Assembly (NCBI RefSeq): GCF_036206005.1
Contig: NZ_CP108143.1
Location: 3,997,501-4,061,500 of the forward strand
DNA: 64,000 nt
Reading direction: 5' to 3'
From: Streptomyces sp. NBC_00178
GTDB lineage: Bacteria; Actinomycetota; Actinomycetes; Streptomycetales; Streptomycetaceae
Shown here: positions 17,399-26,759 of the stretch, piece by piece
How the letters are laid out: the number at the start of each line of letters is the position of its first letter
Numbering within the stretch: position 1 is the first letter of the stretch
Notes under the pieces: generated by a model
The model's database searches: none
What the model saw: only the letters and a program-made list of their open reading frames with translations
Told to the model about the DNA's origin: nothing
Translations under genes and position numbers: made by a program

Positions 17399-19170
17399 CA
17401 CCGGCCCTCACCTGGGCCCGGTTACAGGACCTCGACTGCACCGAGCTGGAGGGTGCCGCCGACGGATGGGGCAGGTCGAGCAACCGGGCCGACGCCGCGC
17501 GCGACCGCATCGACCAGCAGCTGCTGACCGGGCTCCGGGCCGAACAGGAGGGCGAGGCGGCCCGGGCGGCGGTCGCGCGGCTGCGCCGACTCGGGCGGAA
17601 CCTCCAGTACGTCTACACCGAGTGCGGGCTGCTGCGTACGACGCTGAACTCGCTGGCCCACGAGATGAGGCTGCAGCAACGGGCCCTGGCGGAGGCGCTG
17701 GACGACGCGGCGGCGCTGAAGTTCACCGTGCACGCGGACGGATCGGTGACCTACCCGGCGGCGGGCGAGGGCCTGGTCGACGGTGCACCTCTGCGGGGTG
17801 GCACCGCCACATCGAACGGAGCCCCGGCGCTGACCCCGCCCTCGGGCCTCGTCGCCCCGAACCCCCACACGGCGAAGGCGCAGGACATCGCGGACCGGGT
17901 GACGAGAGCGGTGCGAACGGCCGCCGAGATCGACTGGCGGTACGCGGGGATCCTGCGCCGGCTGAAGGCGGAGGAAGGCCTCAAGGTCCCCGACTCCACC
18001 TGGAAGGACGCTGCGGGAGACGCGGGCGCGGTCAGGGAGGCGGCGGGCGCGTACCTGGCGGACGCCATCCCGTCCGACGCGACGCCGGCCCAGCGGCGCG
18101 ACTGGTGGGCGGGCCTGACGCAGGAGCAGCGCGAGGAATACCTCGCGGTGTACCCGGACCGCATCGGCAACATGGACGGCATCCCGGCCCTGGTCCGGGA
18201 CGCGGCCAACCGGGACAACCTGCAGCTGCTGATCGGCAAGCTGGAAGGCCGGGACGACGATCGGTCGGTCACGCAGCTGGCGGGACTGCGGGAGATCGAC
18301 CGGCACTTGGGGGCGGGCACGCGACCGCCCATGTTCCTGCTCGGCATCGGGGACGAGGGTAACGGAAGGGCAATCGTCTCGTTCGGCAATCCCGATACGG
18401 CGAAGAATGTTGCGGCTTATGTGCCGGGGCTCAATACGGCTTTGGATGAGGATTTCGCTAAAAATGACTTGAAGCGGGCTCGGGATACTGCAATCGCCAC
18501 CCGGGAGATTGATCAATCGAGTGCCACGGTCGCTTGGCTCGGATACGACGCGCCGCAGTTCCCGGATGGGATGGAGAGTCTCTCGGTGATGGGGGATGAG
18601 CGGGCGGTGGCTGGTGGTCGCTCCTTCAATGGCTTCATAAGCGGTGTCGCTGCAGCAAATGCTCACAGTGATCCACATCTGGTTGCAATCGGGCATTCGT
18701 ATGGATCGCGCACGGTCGGTGCGGCCACTCAAGAAGGCGATGGTTCGCCTGGTGTAGACGACATTGTGCTGATTGGTAGCCCAGGGGTCGGAGTTGATCG
18801 TGCGGAAGACCTCGGTGTGGGCTCTGGTCACGTATTTGTCGGAGCAGCCGAAAATGATGTTGTCACTAAGGCGTCGTCGAAGTTGCAGGCGGGTTTCGGC
18901 GCGCTCGGTGGGCCCCATGGGTATGCGGTGGGGAGCTTGATCGATCGTGATGACCACCTTTGGTTTGGCAGAGACCCCGCCAGCGAGGCCTTCGGGGCTA
19001 CGCGTTTTCGCTCTGCGGAGGGGCCTCCGCTGGTGGGCCTCAAAGGCCTTTCCTTCGCTGCGCACTCTCAATATTTCGATCGAGAAGGTGCGGACACGGT
19101 TTCGGCAGACAGCATTGCGCTCATCGCGGCAGGGCACTCTCATAGAGTCAAAGTGGAGGAACCTCGTTGA
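17395..19170 (+). CDS. DUF1023-type alpha/beta hydrolase with long helical N-terminus
   Basis: 591 residues. Residues 1-110 are helical, 120-160 a Pro/Gly linker, and about 160-300 a second helical region. From about residue 328 comes the DUF1023 signature (FGNPDTAKNVAAYVPG), with the nucleophile in GHSYG (Ser435), an Asp in GAAENDVV and a His near the C-terminus. No signal peptide. Base composition drops sharply from about 18365, just before the catalytic domain, and stays low into the next gene. The GTG start overlaps the upstream stop and the stop overlaps the next TTG. A secreted toxin/effector role is possible but not shown. Confidence 0.8.
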   Translation: MTPALTWARLQDLDCTELEGAADGWGRSSNRADAARDRIDQQLLTGLRAEQEGEAARAAVARLRRLGRNLQYVYTECGLLRTTLNSLAHEMRLQQRALAEALDDAAALKFTVHADGSVTYPAAGEGLVDGAPLRGGTATSNGAPALTPPSGLVAPNPHTAKAQDIADRVTRAVRTAAEIDWRYAGILRRLKAEEGLKVPDSTWKDAAGDAGAVREAAGAYLADAIPSDATPAQRRDWWAGLTQEQREEYLAVYPDRIGNMDGIPALVRDAANRDNLQLLIGKLEGRDDDRSVTQLAGLREIDRHLGAGTRPPMFLLGIGDEGNGRAIVSFGNPDTAKNVAAYVPGLNTALDEDFAKNDLKRARDTAIATREIDQSSATVAWLGYDAPQFPDGMESLSVMGDERAVAGGRSFNGFISGVAAANAHSDPHLVAIGHSYGSRTVGAATQEGDGSPGVDDIVLIGSPGVGVDRAEDLGVGSGHVFVGAAENDVVTKASSKLQAGFGALGGPHGYAVGSLIDRDDHLWFGRDPASEAFGATRFRSAEGPPLVGLKGLSFAAHSQYFDREGADTVSADSIALIAAGHSHRVKVEEPR

Positions 19171-19703
19171 GGCGCCGTTGGATTTTCCTGGCAGTGATGT
19201 TGGGCCTCTCCCTGAGCGGGGGATGTGGGTTCGTGGAGGAAGATAACGTGAATATGCAGGAGGCTGCGCAGCGCTCTGATCAGATGCTAGATGGCGTCCT
19301 GGGCGCAATTCAGCCGCAGGTGCAGTGGACTCACGGCCCCACTACTGTCGGCAGCTGTGAGGTGTCTAGAAGGCGGACGATTATGACGGTTATCTCTGCG
19401 CAGCGGAGAGGTAGTTTTCTGGGTATCGTTGATCGACATATGCGCAAGAGTGGATTCAAGATCAACGCCGCGAACAATGATCCGGAGTTTCCGGCTATCT
19501 ATGGACAAACGAAAGATGGTTATACCGTGAGCCTTCGATTCGGTGGTGCGGGGCAAGCGTTTCTGCGTGTCGACACCCCCTGCGTAGAGGAGTCCGAGGT
19601 GGCCGAGTCCACCACCGAGGCGACCGCGCCCACCTACGAGGGGCAGGAGCACATCCCCCGCCCCGACATCCGATCCGCCTTCTGGTCCGCCGGCGCCCCC
19701 TGA
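19167..19703 (+). CDS. Putative lipoprotein, partner of the DUF1023 hydrolase
   Basis: 178 residues from a TTG overlapping the preceding stop (TTGA), with GGAGGA 6 nt upstream. The signal MRRRWIFLAVMLGLSLSGGC ends in a lipobox-like Cys at residue 20, although -3 is Ser rather than Leu. The mature part has two further Cys (SCEV, TPCVE). Codons are unlike the neighbours (ATT, GAT, AAT, CGA frequent) until about 19560, after which high GC returns. I do not recognise the family; position suggests it works with the hydrolase, perhaps as an immunity or anchor protein. Confidence 0.75.
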   Translation: MRRRWIFLAVMLGLSLSGGCGFVEEDNVNMQEAAQRSDQMLDGVLGAIQPQVQWTHGPTTVGSCEVSRRRTIMTVISAQRRGSFLGIVDRHMRKSGFKINAANNDPEFPAIYGQTKDGYTVSLRFGGAGQAFLRVDTPCVEESEVAESTTEATAPTYEGQEHIPRPDIRSAFWSAGAP

Positions 19704-19803
19704 CCCCGCGCAGCCGCCCCTGACGCCCCCTCATGCTCCGTTCCACCCGTACACACCAGCGAATCACGACGTGAACCGCGCCCGAATGGGGGATGGTTGG
19801 GGG

Positions 19804-20808
19804 GTGCGGAAATACTGGGTGTTCCTCGGCGGTGGGATCGGGCTGGGCCTGTGCTTCATCGCGCTGCTCGTCGTCGGTACGTACTCCGCCGCAGCCGGGA
19901 TCTCCGGGGCGAAGGGGGCCGTCGGGCTGGCCAAGGGGGCCGTGCCGGCGCGGTACCAGCCGCTGGTCGAGCGGTGGGGCAATCTCTGCCCGGCCATCAA
20001 CCCCGCACTGCTGGCCGCCCAGCTGTACCAGGAGAGCGGCTGGAACCCCCGTGCCCAGAGCCCGGCCGCCGCGCAGGGCATCGCGCAGTTCATTCCCGGG
20101 ACCTGGGCCACGCACGGCATCGACGGGGACAAGGACGGGGACCGGGACGTGTGGGACCCGGCCGACGCGATCCCGTCCGCAGCGTCGTACGACTGCGAGA
20201 TCGCCGGTTACGTCAAGAAGGTGCCGGGGGATCCGACCGACAACATGCTCGCGGCGTACAACGCAGGGGCCTATCGGGTGATCCAGTCCGGCGGGGTCCC
20301 GGCGATCAGGGAGACGCAGAACTACGTCAAGATCATCCGGTCGCTGGAGAAGAGCTTCGCCCGGCCCGTCGGCCGGGTGCAGCCCTCGCAGCAGGCGGCC
20401 GGGGCGATCTACTTCGCGCAGAAGAAACTCGGTACCCCGTATCTCTGGGGCGGGAACGGGACCGCCGACCAGGGCGGCCGGTTCGACTGTTCCGGGCTGA
20501 CCCAGGCGGCGTACCGCACGGTCGGCATCGAGCTGCCGCGAGTCGCGAACGATCAGTACAACGCGGGGCCGCACCCCTCGCGGGATGAGCTGCTGCCGGG
20601 CGACCTGGTGTTCTTCTCCGACGATCTGAACAACTCCCGCGCCATCCACCACGTGGGTCTCTACGTCGGCGGCGGCTACATGATCAACGCGCCGTACACG
20701 GGGGCGGTGATCCGGTTCGACAAGATCGACACGCCGGACTACTTCGGCGCCACCAGGGTCACGAAGGACGGTGCCGCGGCGCTCCCGACCGCGCTCCCCG
20801 GGAGCTGA
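19804..20808 (+). CDS. Bifunctional lytic transglycosylase / NlpC-P60 peptidase
   Basis: 334 residues from GTG 19804 (MRKYWVFL; GGGGGA upstream); a GTG at 19771 would add 11. An N-terminal membrane anchor (GGGIGLGLCFIALLVVG) precedes a SLT goslet-type domain with the catalytic Glu in LYQESGWNP and AYNAG. The C-terminal NlpC/P60 domain has Cys in RFDCSGLTQ and His in IHHVGLYVG. It would cut both glycan strands and stem peptides of peptidoglycan outside the membrane. Similar two-domain enzymes are found in conjugation systems, but it is 10 kb from cmd. Confidence 0.88.
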   Translation: MRKYWVFLGGGIGLGLCFIALLVVGTYSAAAGISGAKGAVGLAKGAVPARYQPLVERWGNLCPAINPALLAAQLYQESGWNPRAQSPAAAQGIAQFIPGTWATHGIDGDKDGDRDVWDPADAIPSAASYDCEIAGYVKKVPGDPTDNMLAAYNAGAYRVIQSGGVPAIRETQNYVKIIRSLEKSFARPVGRVQPSQQAAGAIYFAQKKLGTPYLWGGNGTADQGGRFDCSGLTQAAYRTVGIELPRVANDQYNAGPHPSRDELLPGDLVFFSDDLNNSRAIHHVGLYVGGGYMINAPYTGAVIRFDKIDTPDYFGATRVTKDGAAALPTALPGS

Positions 20809-21107
20809 CGGTCAATCGGCCGTGGCTGGAACTCTCCGTGAAGCCTGGGCCCTGAGCTGCGACGACGAGTCACTCTTCGATAACGTCATGGTGATCATTC
20901 GGTGGAGAGCGGAACGTGGACGGCGTTCAGACCGTTCCCTGGACTGGGACAGCATGTGCACCGACCATGCGCGCTGTCCGGGGCAGCCGTGCGGCAGGGC
21001 ATCATGGCGCCCGGCGGCACCGATTCCGTACCGACCACGGGGGTCCGACCAAGGCGACGTACACCGGTGTGCGTCGCAGCAGCAGACAAGGCAAGGGGCC
21101 GCAGCAG

Positions 21108-21839
21108 ATGGCTGGACTCGCACTCGATGGGTCGAACCCCGACGTCAGCCTGCTCTACGACATCAACGGGCTGGCGAAGGCAGCTCCGACCTGGTTCGAC
21201 CGGGTCATGGAGTTCGTCGGTGAGTACGGGATCATGCTGGGCATGGTCCTGGCGGTCCTGTGGTGCTGGTGGAGCGTGCGCCGGCGCGGGACGACCGAGG
21301 ACTCGGTGACGGCGGTCGCCGGGCTGGTGTGGGCGCCCCTGGCCGCCGGTATCGCCCTGCTCATCAACATCCCCATCCGGGGTTTCGTGGAGAGGCCGCG
21401 TCCGTTCCTCGATCACCAGGGGCTCGACGTCCTGGTGGCGGGGAAGACCGACTTCTCGTTCGTCAGCGACCACGCGACGATGGCCATGGCGATCGCCGTG
21501 GGTCTCTTCGTGGCGAACCGGAAGTTCGGGATCGCGGCCATCGCGCTGGCGCTCCTGGAGGGCTTCTGCCGCGTCTACATGGGGGTTCACTACCCGACCG
21601 ACGTGATCGGCGGTTTCGCCCTCGGCACGGCGGTGGCCCTGCTGCTCGCGCCGCTCGCGATGATGCTGCTGACGCCTCTGGTGGGTGCGGTGGCCCGGGC
21701 GGGTGCCGTCGGCAGGCTCGTCCGTTCGGCCCGGCCGGTCGCGACCGTCGGCCGCCCCGGGGAGCCCCGCGGGATTCCCGAGCCCCGTCCAGGTTCGGGC
21801 CGTGGCGGTGCGCCCGGCGAGAAGGATCTGGCTGCCTGA
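21108..21839 (+). CDS. PAP2-family membrane phosphatase
   Basis: 243 residues with about five membrane helices. The three PAP2 motifs read VERPRPF, FVSDHATMAMA (Ser-Asp-His where PSGH is usual) and RVYMGVHYPTDVIGG. Members hydrolyse lipid phosphates such as undecaprenyl pyrophosphate or phosphatidate on the outer face. ATG 21108 has AGGGG 8-12 nt upstream. The tail (residues 205-243) is Pro/Arg/Gly-rich and disordered. Confidence 0.87.
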   Translation: MAGLALDGSNPDVSLLYDINGLAKAAPTWFDRVMEFVGEYGIMLGMVLAVLWCWWSVRRRGTTEDSVTAVAGLVWAPLAAGIALLINIPIRGFVERPRPFLDHQGLDVLVAGKTDFSFVSDHATMAMAIAVGLFVANRKFGIAAIALALLEGFCRVYMGVHYPTDVIGGFALGTAVALLLAPLAMMLLTPLVGAVARAGAVGRLVRSARPVATVGRPGEPRGIPEPRPGSGRGGAPGEKDLAA

Positions 21840-21857
21840 CCGACGAGTCCGGCGACC

Positions 21858-21889
21858 TGAGGGGGTGTCCCGCTGGGGGCACCCCCTCA
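21858..21889 (+). terminator. Terminator after the PAP2 gene
   Basis: Inverted repeat TGAGGGGGTG / CACCCCCTCA with a 12-nt loop, 18 nt after the PAP2 stop. No T-run, as usual in Streptomyces. Confidence 0.7.
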
Positions 21890-22152
21890 CGCATGTCCGG
21901 TGGCCGCGCGCGTTCACCACGTTCACCATGCTCATCGAGCTCCCGGCGTCCGTGAGGCGGGCGACGTGTGTGTGACGTCCGTGAGGCGCGCGACCCGCTC
22001 AGCGGAGGCACCCTCCGCGGCGGCCCCCTCCGCGGTGAGCGCGCCTCGCCGGCGGCCGCCCGGCCCCGCGCACCCGCCCGCGCTCGAATTTCCGAGAATG
22101 GCTGAGTCCGATCGTTCGGAGTGCCTGTTCGCACCCCTGATGACGGGGCATC
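21890..22152. other. Intergenic region before the STAND/TPR gene
   Basis: No gene seen. It holds a near-perfect 19-nt direct repeat (CGTCCGTGAGGCGGGCGAC and its CGC variant, starting at about 21949 and 21976) of unknown meaning, and presumably the promoter of the following gene. Confidence 0.5.
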
Positions 22153-25113
22153 ATGTGCGGGGATCCGGGGGTGGTGGGTGTGGCTGGGCGGCGGCCGACA
22201 CGGCAGGAGGTCAACCGGCGGGGCGGGCGGGCGGGGTTCGTCGGGCGCAGGGGTGAGCTCGCCGTCTTCCGGGAGACGTTCGCCCGTGACCCCGAGGACG
22301 CCGATTTCCCGTTCCTGTTCCACGTGCGGGGCAACGGGGGCGTGGGCAAGTCGACGCTGGTGCGCCAGTGGGAGACCGCCGCGCGTGAGCAACCCTCCGT
22401 GGTGACGTCGTACGTGGACGACGAGGTGCACGACGCGATCGAGGCGATGGAGGCGGTCAGCGCGCGGCTGGGCCGGCAGGGGCACCCGCTGAAGCGGTTC
22501 GACCGGCAGCTGGCCACCTACCGCCAGCGCAGGCACCAGGCCGAGAGCGCGGCGCCCGGACTCCAGCCCCTCCCCGGTGCGCCCGAGACGGGCGGGATCG
22601 CGCCGCCCTCGCCGTCCAGTACGGTCGCCGCGCAGCTGGGGCTGGCCACGATCGGGCTGGTGCCCGGGGCGGGCCCGTTCGTGGGGGCGGTCGATCCGCA
22701 GCAGGTGGCGCTGGGGGCGGACAGGCTGCGGGCGATGCTGAACACGCGCCTGCGCAGCCATGACGACGTTCACCTGGTGATGCATCCGCTCGCGGCGCTG
22801 GCCCCGGTGTTCCTCGACGACCTGGCCGAGGTCGCGGAGCGGTGCGAGCGGGTGGTGCTGTTCTTCGACGTGTACGAGCGGACCGGGCCGGTCCTCGATG
22901 CCTGGCTGCGGACGATCGCGTTCGGGGAGGAGTACGGCAGTCTGCCCGTCAACGTGCAGATCGTGCTGTCCGGGCAACTGCGTCTGGACCAGCGGGTCTG
23001 GGGGGAGTGGCTGGGCCAGGTCACCGAGGTGTGCCTGGAGGTCTTCTCCGAGGAGGAGGCCCGCACGCTGCTCGCGACCCACGGGGTGACGGACGGGGCG
23101 AGCGTCGAGCTGGTGCTGCGGCTCTCGGGCCGGCTGCCCCTGCTGGTCGACATGCTGGCGCGGAGCGACGGGCGGGCGGGCGACGGTTTCGGGGACCCGT
23201 CGGAGACGGCGGTCGAGCGGTTCCTGAAGTGGGAGCCCGATCCCGGGCGCCGTGAAGCCGCTCTGGCCTGTGCGCTGCCCCTCCTGGTCGACGAGGACAT
23301 CTACAGCGCGGTCGTCCCGGGGGCCGCGGCGGACGGCTACGCCTGGCTCCGCGCTCTGGCCTTCGTGTCGCCGCAGGCCGGGCGCTGCCGCTATCACGAC
23401 GTCGTGCGCGCGGCGATGCTGCGGTTGCAGCGGACCCGGTCCCCCGAGAGGTGGCAGCGGGCGCACACGCGTCTGGCCGAGCTGTTCGAGCGGGGGCGTC
23501 TGGGTGCGGAGGCGGAACTGGGCGGCGACGCGGATGCCTGGTGGGGTGACGCCGTGTGGCGCGAGCACCGGTTGAACGAGACGTACCACCGGCTGTGCGC
23601 TCACCCGCGTGGCGCGTTGCCCGGGGCTCTCCTGCAGACCGTCCACGCCGTCGGTCTCGATGTGGCCACGCACCGGCGCTGGGCGCAGACGCTCGGTCGT
23701 GCCGGGGTCGACGCCGATTCGGCGGCCCTCATGGCGTGGGGTGGTCGCCTGGAGTCCGCGGCGGACGAGGAGGAGTCCGGGGCGGGTGCACTGACGCTCC
23801 TGCTGGCCGCTCCCGAACTCGGCCCCGCTGGGCGGGCGTTGGCCTACAGCGTTCGTGGCAGGGAACATCGGGTCGCGGGTGATCACGAGAGGGCGCTGGC
23901 GGACTGCACGGCGGCCGTCGCCCTCGCGCCGGACACGGCACTTTGCCATGCCGGGCTGGGGGAGACGTATCGGGCCCTCGGCCGTCACGAGGAGGCCGTC
24001 GCCGCGTGCACGCGGGCGATCGAGCTGGACCCGGGTGACGCGTGGACCGCCGGCAGCCGGGGGGAGGCGTACCGGCTGCTGGGCCGGTACGACGAGGCGC
24101 TCGCCGATTTCTCCCGTGCCGTGACCCTCGACCCGCTGTACGCGTGGGCGTTCGGCAGCCGGGCGCAGACGTACGAGGCCCTGGGGCGGAAGGACGACGC
24201 CCTCGCCGACTACGACCGCGCCCTCGGCATCGACCCGGACTACGAGTGGGCCGTGGGGAGCCGGGCGCAGCTCCTGGAGGCGATGGGCCGTCCGGAGGAG
24301 GCGCTGGCCGACTACACCCTGGCCATCGCGATCGATCCGCAGTACGCCTGGGCGGTGGGGAGCCGGGCGCGGCTGTTCGGGCGGATGGGCCGTCATGAGG
24401 AGGCGCTCGCCGATTTCTCGCGTGCGGTGGAGATCGACCCGCTGTACGCGTGGGCGTTCGGCAGCCGGGCGCAGACGTACGAGGCCGTCGGGCGGTACGA
24501 GGAGGCCGTCACCGACTACGGCCGGGCCCTCGCCATCGATCCGGGGTTCGGCTGGGCCCTCACCGGTCGTGGTGAGCTGCACGAGCGGATGGGCCGTCAT
24601 GAGGACGCCGTCGCCGACTACGGCCGGGCCCTCGGGGCCGGGCCGCCGTCCGACTGGACCTTCGCCGCGCGGGGCCGTGCCCTGCTGAGCCTCGGGCGGC
24701 ACGAAGAGGCGCTGGCCGACTGTGCCCGGGCCGTGGAGCTGGATCCGGACGACGCCTGGAACGAGCTGACGTACGCCCTCGCGCTGCTCGTCGGCGGTGG
24801 CGGGCGGCACGAGGAGGCGACGGCCCGCCTCGACCGGGCGGGCCGCGGTTTCGCCGCCGCCGTCGAGTCCGCGGCCGGGGCGGGGGAGGATGCCGCCGAC
24901 GCCTACGAGGGGCTGCTCGTCCTGCACTGTGTCCTGCTCGACGGGGACGGGGCGGCCGTCCAGTGCGAGGCGCTGGCCGGTCTCGAACGCACGGAGGGTG
25001 CGGTCCGGGAGACCCTGGACGCGCTGGCGTTCGTGCGGAGGGTGCTTCCCGCGGCGGGGCCGGCCGTCGAGCGGGCCGAACGCCGCCTGCGCGGGGCCGA
25101 CGGGCCGCACTGA
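22153..25113 (+). CDS. STAND-type NTPase with C-terminal TPR array
   Basis: 986 residues. Walker A is RGNGGVGKSTL (residues 59-69) and Walker B is VVLFFDVYE (about 233-241); a winged-helix-like region follows (to about 480). Residues about 560-870 are at least eight 34-residue TPRs of the G-R-x-E-E-A-L-A-D-Y type. Two stretches of the array are identical at DNA level exactly three units apart (24129-24180 and 24435-24486), showing recent expansion. STAND proteins are signalling switches that oligomerise when the repeat sensor binds a trigger. The start is uncertain; several GTGs follow within 30 nt. Confidence 0.82.
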   Translation: MCGDPGVVGVAGRRPTRQEVNRRGGRAGFVGRRGELAVFRETFARDPEDADFPFLFHVRGNGGVGKSTLVRQWETAAREQPSVVTSYVDDEVHDAIEAMEAVSARLGRQGHPLKRFDRQLATYRQRRHQAESAAPGLQPLPGAPETGGIAPPSPSSTVAAQLGLATIGLVPGAGPFVGAVDPQQVALGADRLRAMLNTRLRSHDDVHLVMHPLAALAPVFLDDLAEVAERCERVVLFFDVYERTGPVLDAWLRTIAFGEEYGSLPVNVQIVLSGQLRLDQRVWGEWLGQVTEVCLEVFSEEEARTLLATHGVTDGASVELVLRLSGRLPLLVDMLARSDGRAGDGFGDPSETAVERFLKWEPDPGRREAALACALPLLVDEDIYSAVVPGAAADGYAWLRALAFVSPQAGRCRYHDVVRAAMLRLQRTRSPERWQRAHTRLAELFERGRLGAEAELGGDADAWWGDAVWREHRLNETYHRLCAHPRGALPGALLQTVHAVGLDVATHRRWAQTLGRAGVDADSAALMAWGGRLESAADEEESGAGALTLLLAAPELGPAGRALAYSVRGREHRVAGDHERALADCTAAVALAPDTALCHAGLGETYRALGRHEEAVAACTRAIELDPGDAWTAGSRGEAYRLLGRYDEALADFSRAVTLDPLYAWAFGSRAQTYEALGRKDDALADYDRALGIDPDYEWAVGSRAQLLEAMGRPEEALADYTLAIAIDPQYAWAVGSRARLFGRMGRHEEALADFSRAVEIDPLYAWAFGSRAQTYEAVGRYEEAVTDYGRALAIDPGFGWALTGRGELHERMGRHEDAVADYGRALGAGPPSDWTFAARGRALLSLGRHEEALADCARAVELDPDDAWNELTYALALLVGGGGRHEEATARLDRAGRGFAAAVESAAGAGEDAADAYEGLLVLHCVLLDGDGAAVQCEALAGLERTEGAVRETLDALAFVRRVLPAAGPAVERAERRLRGADGPH
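24129..24486 (+). repeat. Duplicated TPR block in the STAND gene
   Basis: A 52-nt sequence (CGACCCGCTGTACGCG... to ...TACGAGGCC) occurs identically at 24129-24180 and 24435-24486. The 306-nt spacing equals three 102-nt TPR units, so the block looks like a recent in-frame duplication of about three repeats. Confidence 0.85.
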
Positions 25114-25243
25114 CGGGCGGAGGCGGGCGTACGCCGGGTGACGGCGGCCGGCTCGCTTCTCCACGGCGGCAGTCCTGCTTCCCGTGGGCGGCGGGGGCGA
25201 CGGCGGCCGGCTCACTCCTCCCGGCCGGCCGGGAGTACGGCCC

Positions 25244-25453
25244 TCAGTGCTCCTCTGCCGTGGTCAGGTGATCCGTGGCGTCGGTGCGGGCCCGGTCGCG
25301 GGAGCGTCTCGCAGGGCCGGTCCACCCGCATGAGCAGCGCGCCAGGCAGAACGAACCGCGTTCGACCGTGGTCGTGGTGTGCGCCCCGCCCTGGCTCTGC
25401 GGGGGAAGGAGCACGGGGGCTTCGACGAGGGGGTCCGAGGAGTCCTGATGCAC
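25244..25453 (-). CDS. Small Cys-containing hypothetical protein
   Basis: 69 residues from a GTG at 25453. The core is FCLARCSCGWTGPARRSRDRARTDA, here split as FCLARCSCGWTG and PARRSRDRARTDA, a Cys-x-x-x-Cys-x-Cys-Gly-Trp pattern followed by basic residues. I recall short proteins of this kind in many streptomycetes, without known function. It is divergent from the lipoprotein gene at 25607 and has high third-position GC, supporting it as coding. Confidence 0.6.
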   Translation of the reverse strand: MHQDSSDPLVEAPVLLPPQSQGGAHTTTTVERGSFCLARCSCGWTGPARRSRDRARTDATDHLTTAEEH

Positions 25454-25606
25454 CCGTCCACGGTACTGGGACGCGGCCCGGAGCAGCGGGGTGTGGGCCG
25501 ATCGGCTTGCGGCGGAGCCCTCGCGGCGTGACGGGGCGCGCCGACCGTCGTTAGGCGAAGCGGGCGGGAACCGGGTCGGGTGGACGTCGTTGGGGGTTGG
25601 CAGGCG

Positions 25607-26488
25607 ATGGTGGTGCGGCAGCAGAGATGCGGAGGCGGGGCACTGGCTGTGTGCGCCCTGGCCGTCGCCGGCGTGATGACGGTGGCCACCGGGTGCTCCG
25701 GTGACGGCGGCGGGGAGGGCGCCGGGGAACGGGCCGTGACCCGGGAGGGCCCCGCCGGGAGCCCGGCCGACGCGGTGCGGGGGGCGGCCGACGAGCTGGT
25801 CCGCGCGGGCAGCGCCGAGACGCGTACGTCGATGGAGACGGCGGCCGGCGGGACGAGGGTGACGATCCGGGGCGAGGGTGCGTACGACTTCCGCGGTCGA
25901 CTGGGGCGGATCAAGGTGGTCCTGCCGAAGGACGCGGCCGGGGCGGACGGGCACCGGCCGATCACGGAGCTGCTGGCCCCCGGGGCGCTGTACATGAAGA
26001 ACCGTGGCGCCGGGGTCCCGGACGACAAGTGGGTGCGGATCGACACGACGGCCCTGGAGGACGGCAACCTCGTCACCGGTGGGGTGACCGACCCGATGGC
26101 CGCGGCCGAGCTGCTGCGGGGCGCGGCGGACGTGACGTACGTGGGGCGCACCGAGCTGGCCGGGGTCCAGGTCAGGCACTACCGGGGCACGGCGGACATC
26201 GGGAGGGCGGCCGGGGCGGCCTCGCGGGAGTCGCGCGGTGCGCTGAGTGCCGCGGCGAAAGGGTTCAGCACGGACACGGTGCCGTTCGACGCCTATCTGG
26301 ACGACGAGGGTCTGCTGCGGAAGGTGCGTCATCACTTCACGTTCGCGACCGAGGGGCCCGCGGTGGCGGTGGTGTCGACGACGCTGCTCTACGGCTTCGG
26401 GGCGCCGGCCTCCGTGGAGCTGCCCCCGGAAGCGGATCTCTACACGGGACGGGTCCAGCAGGGGCGCAGTGGCCCGGAAGCGCCGTAG
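25607..26488 (+). CDS. Putative lipoprotein, LppX/LprG-like
   Basis: 293 residues. Signal peptide with a hydrophobic core (LAVCALAVAGVMTVATGC); the Cys after VATG is the likely lipid-modified residue. The mature domain (GSAETRTSMETAAGGTRVTI..., GAYDFRGRLG, ALYMKNRG, WVRIDTTALEDG) resembles the LppX/LprAFG fold, which binds or carries lipids at the cell surface. The start is put at ATG 25607; an ATG at 25580 is also in frame. It sits alone. Confidence 0.75.
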   Translation: MVVRQQRCGGGALAVCALAVAGVMTVATGCSGDGGGEGAGERAVTREGPAGSPADAVRGAADELVRAGSAETRTSMETAAGGTRVTIRGEGAYDFRGRLGRIKVVLPKDAAGADGHRPITELLAPGALYMKNRGAGVPDDKWVRIDTTALEDGNLVTGGVTDPMAAAELLRGAADVTYVGRTELAGVQVRHYRGTADIGRAAGAASRESRGALSAAAKGFSTDTVPFDAYLDDEGLLRKVRHHFTFATEGPAVAVVSTTLLYGFGAPASVELPPEADLYTGRVQQGRSGPEAP

Positions 26489-26759
26489 GGAGGGGGCCGA
26501 AATGGTCCGTCCGTGCCATGCGCGGTGCGTGCTCCGGTCCCTACGCTGAGGGATGTCCCGTGACCCGTGGCGGATCGGCGCACGGCGTCGGATGCGGTGC
26601 GCCGCACGGCTGAGGGACGTTCGCACACTGGTTGTATTCGGGCGTCGCGGCAACGCGGCGAGGTGTCGTGGCTGTCGTCGCGCGCCCGCCGGGGATGACG
26701 GGGCGGCCCTCGGGCAGTCGGTGCGCCGGAGCCGGCGACGGCAGAGAGAGGTGACGCAG

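Noticed and set aside
19704..21107. Prophage endolysin/holin module (lytic enzyme plus membrane protein)
   Set aside because: The lytic enzyme has a membrane anchor and both SLT and NlpC domains, the PAP2 protein has lipid-phosphatase motifs, and no phage structural genes are present.
21463..25215. 1250-codon minus-strand open frame
   Set aside because: Exact shadow of the STAND/TPR and PAP2 genes; its periodicity simply mirrors the TPR repeats.
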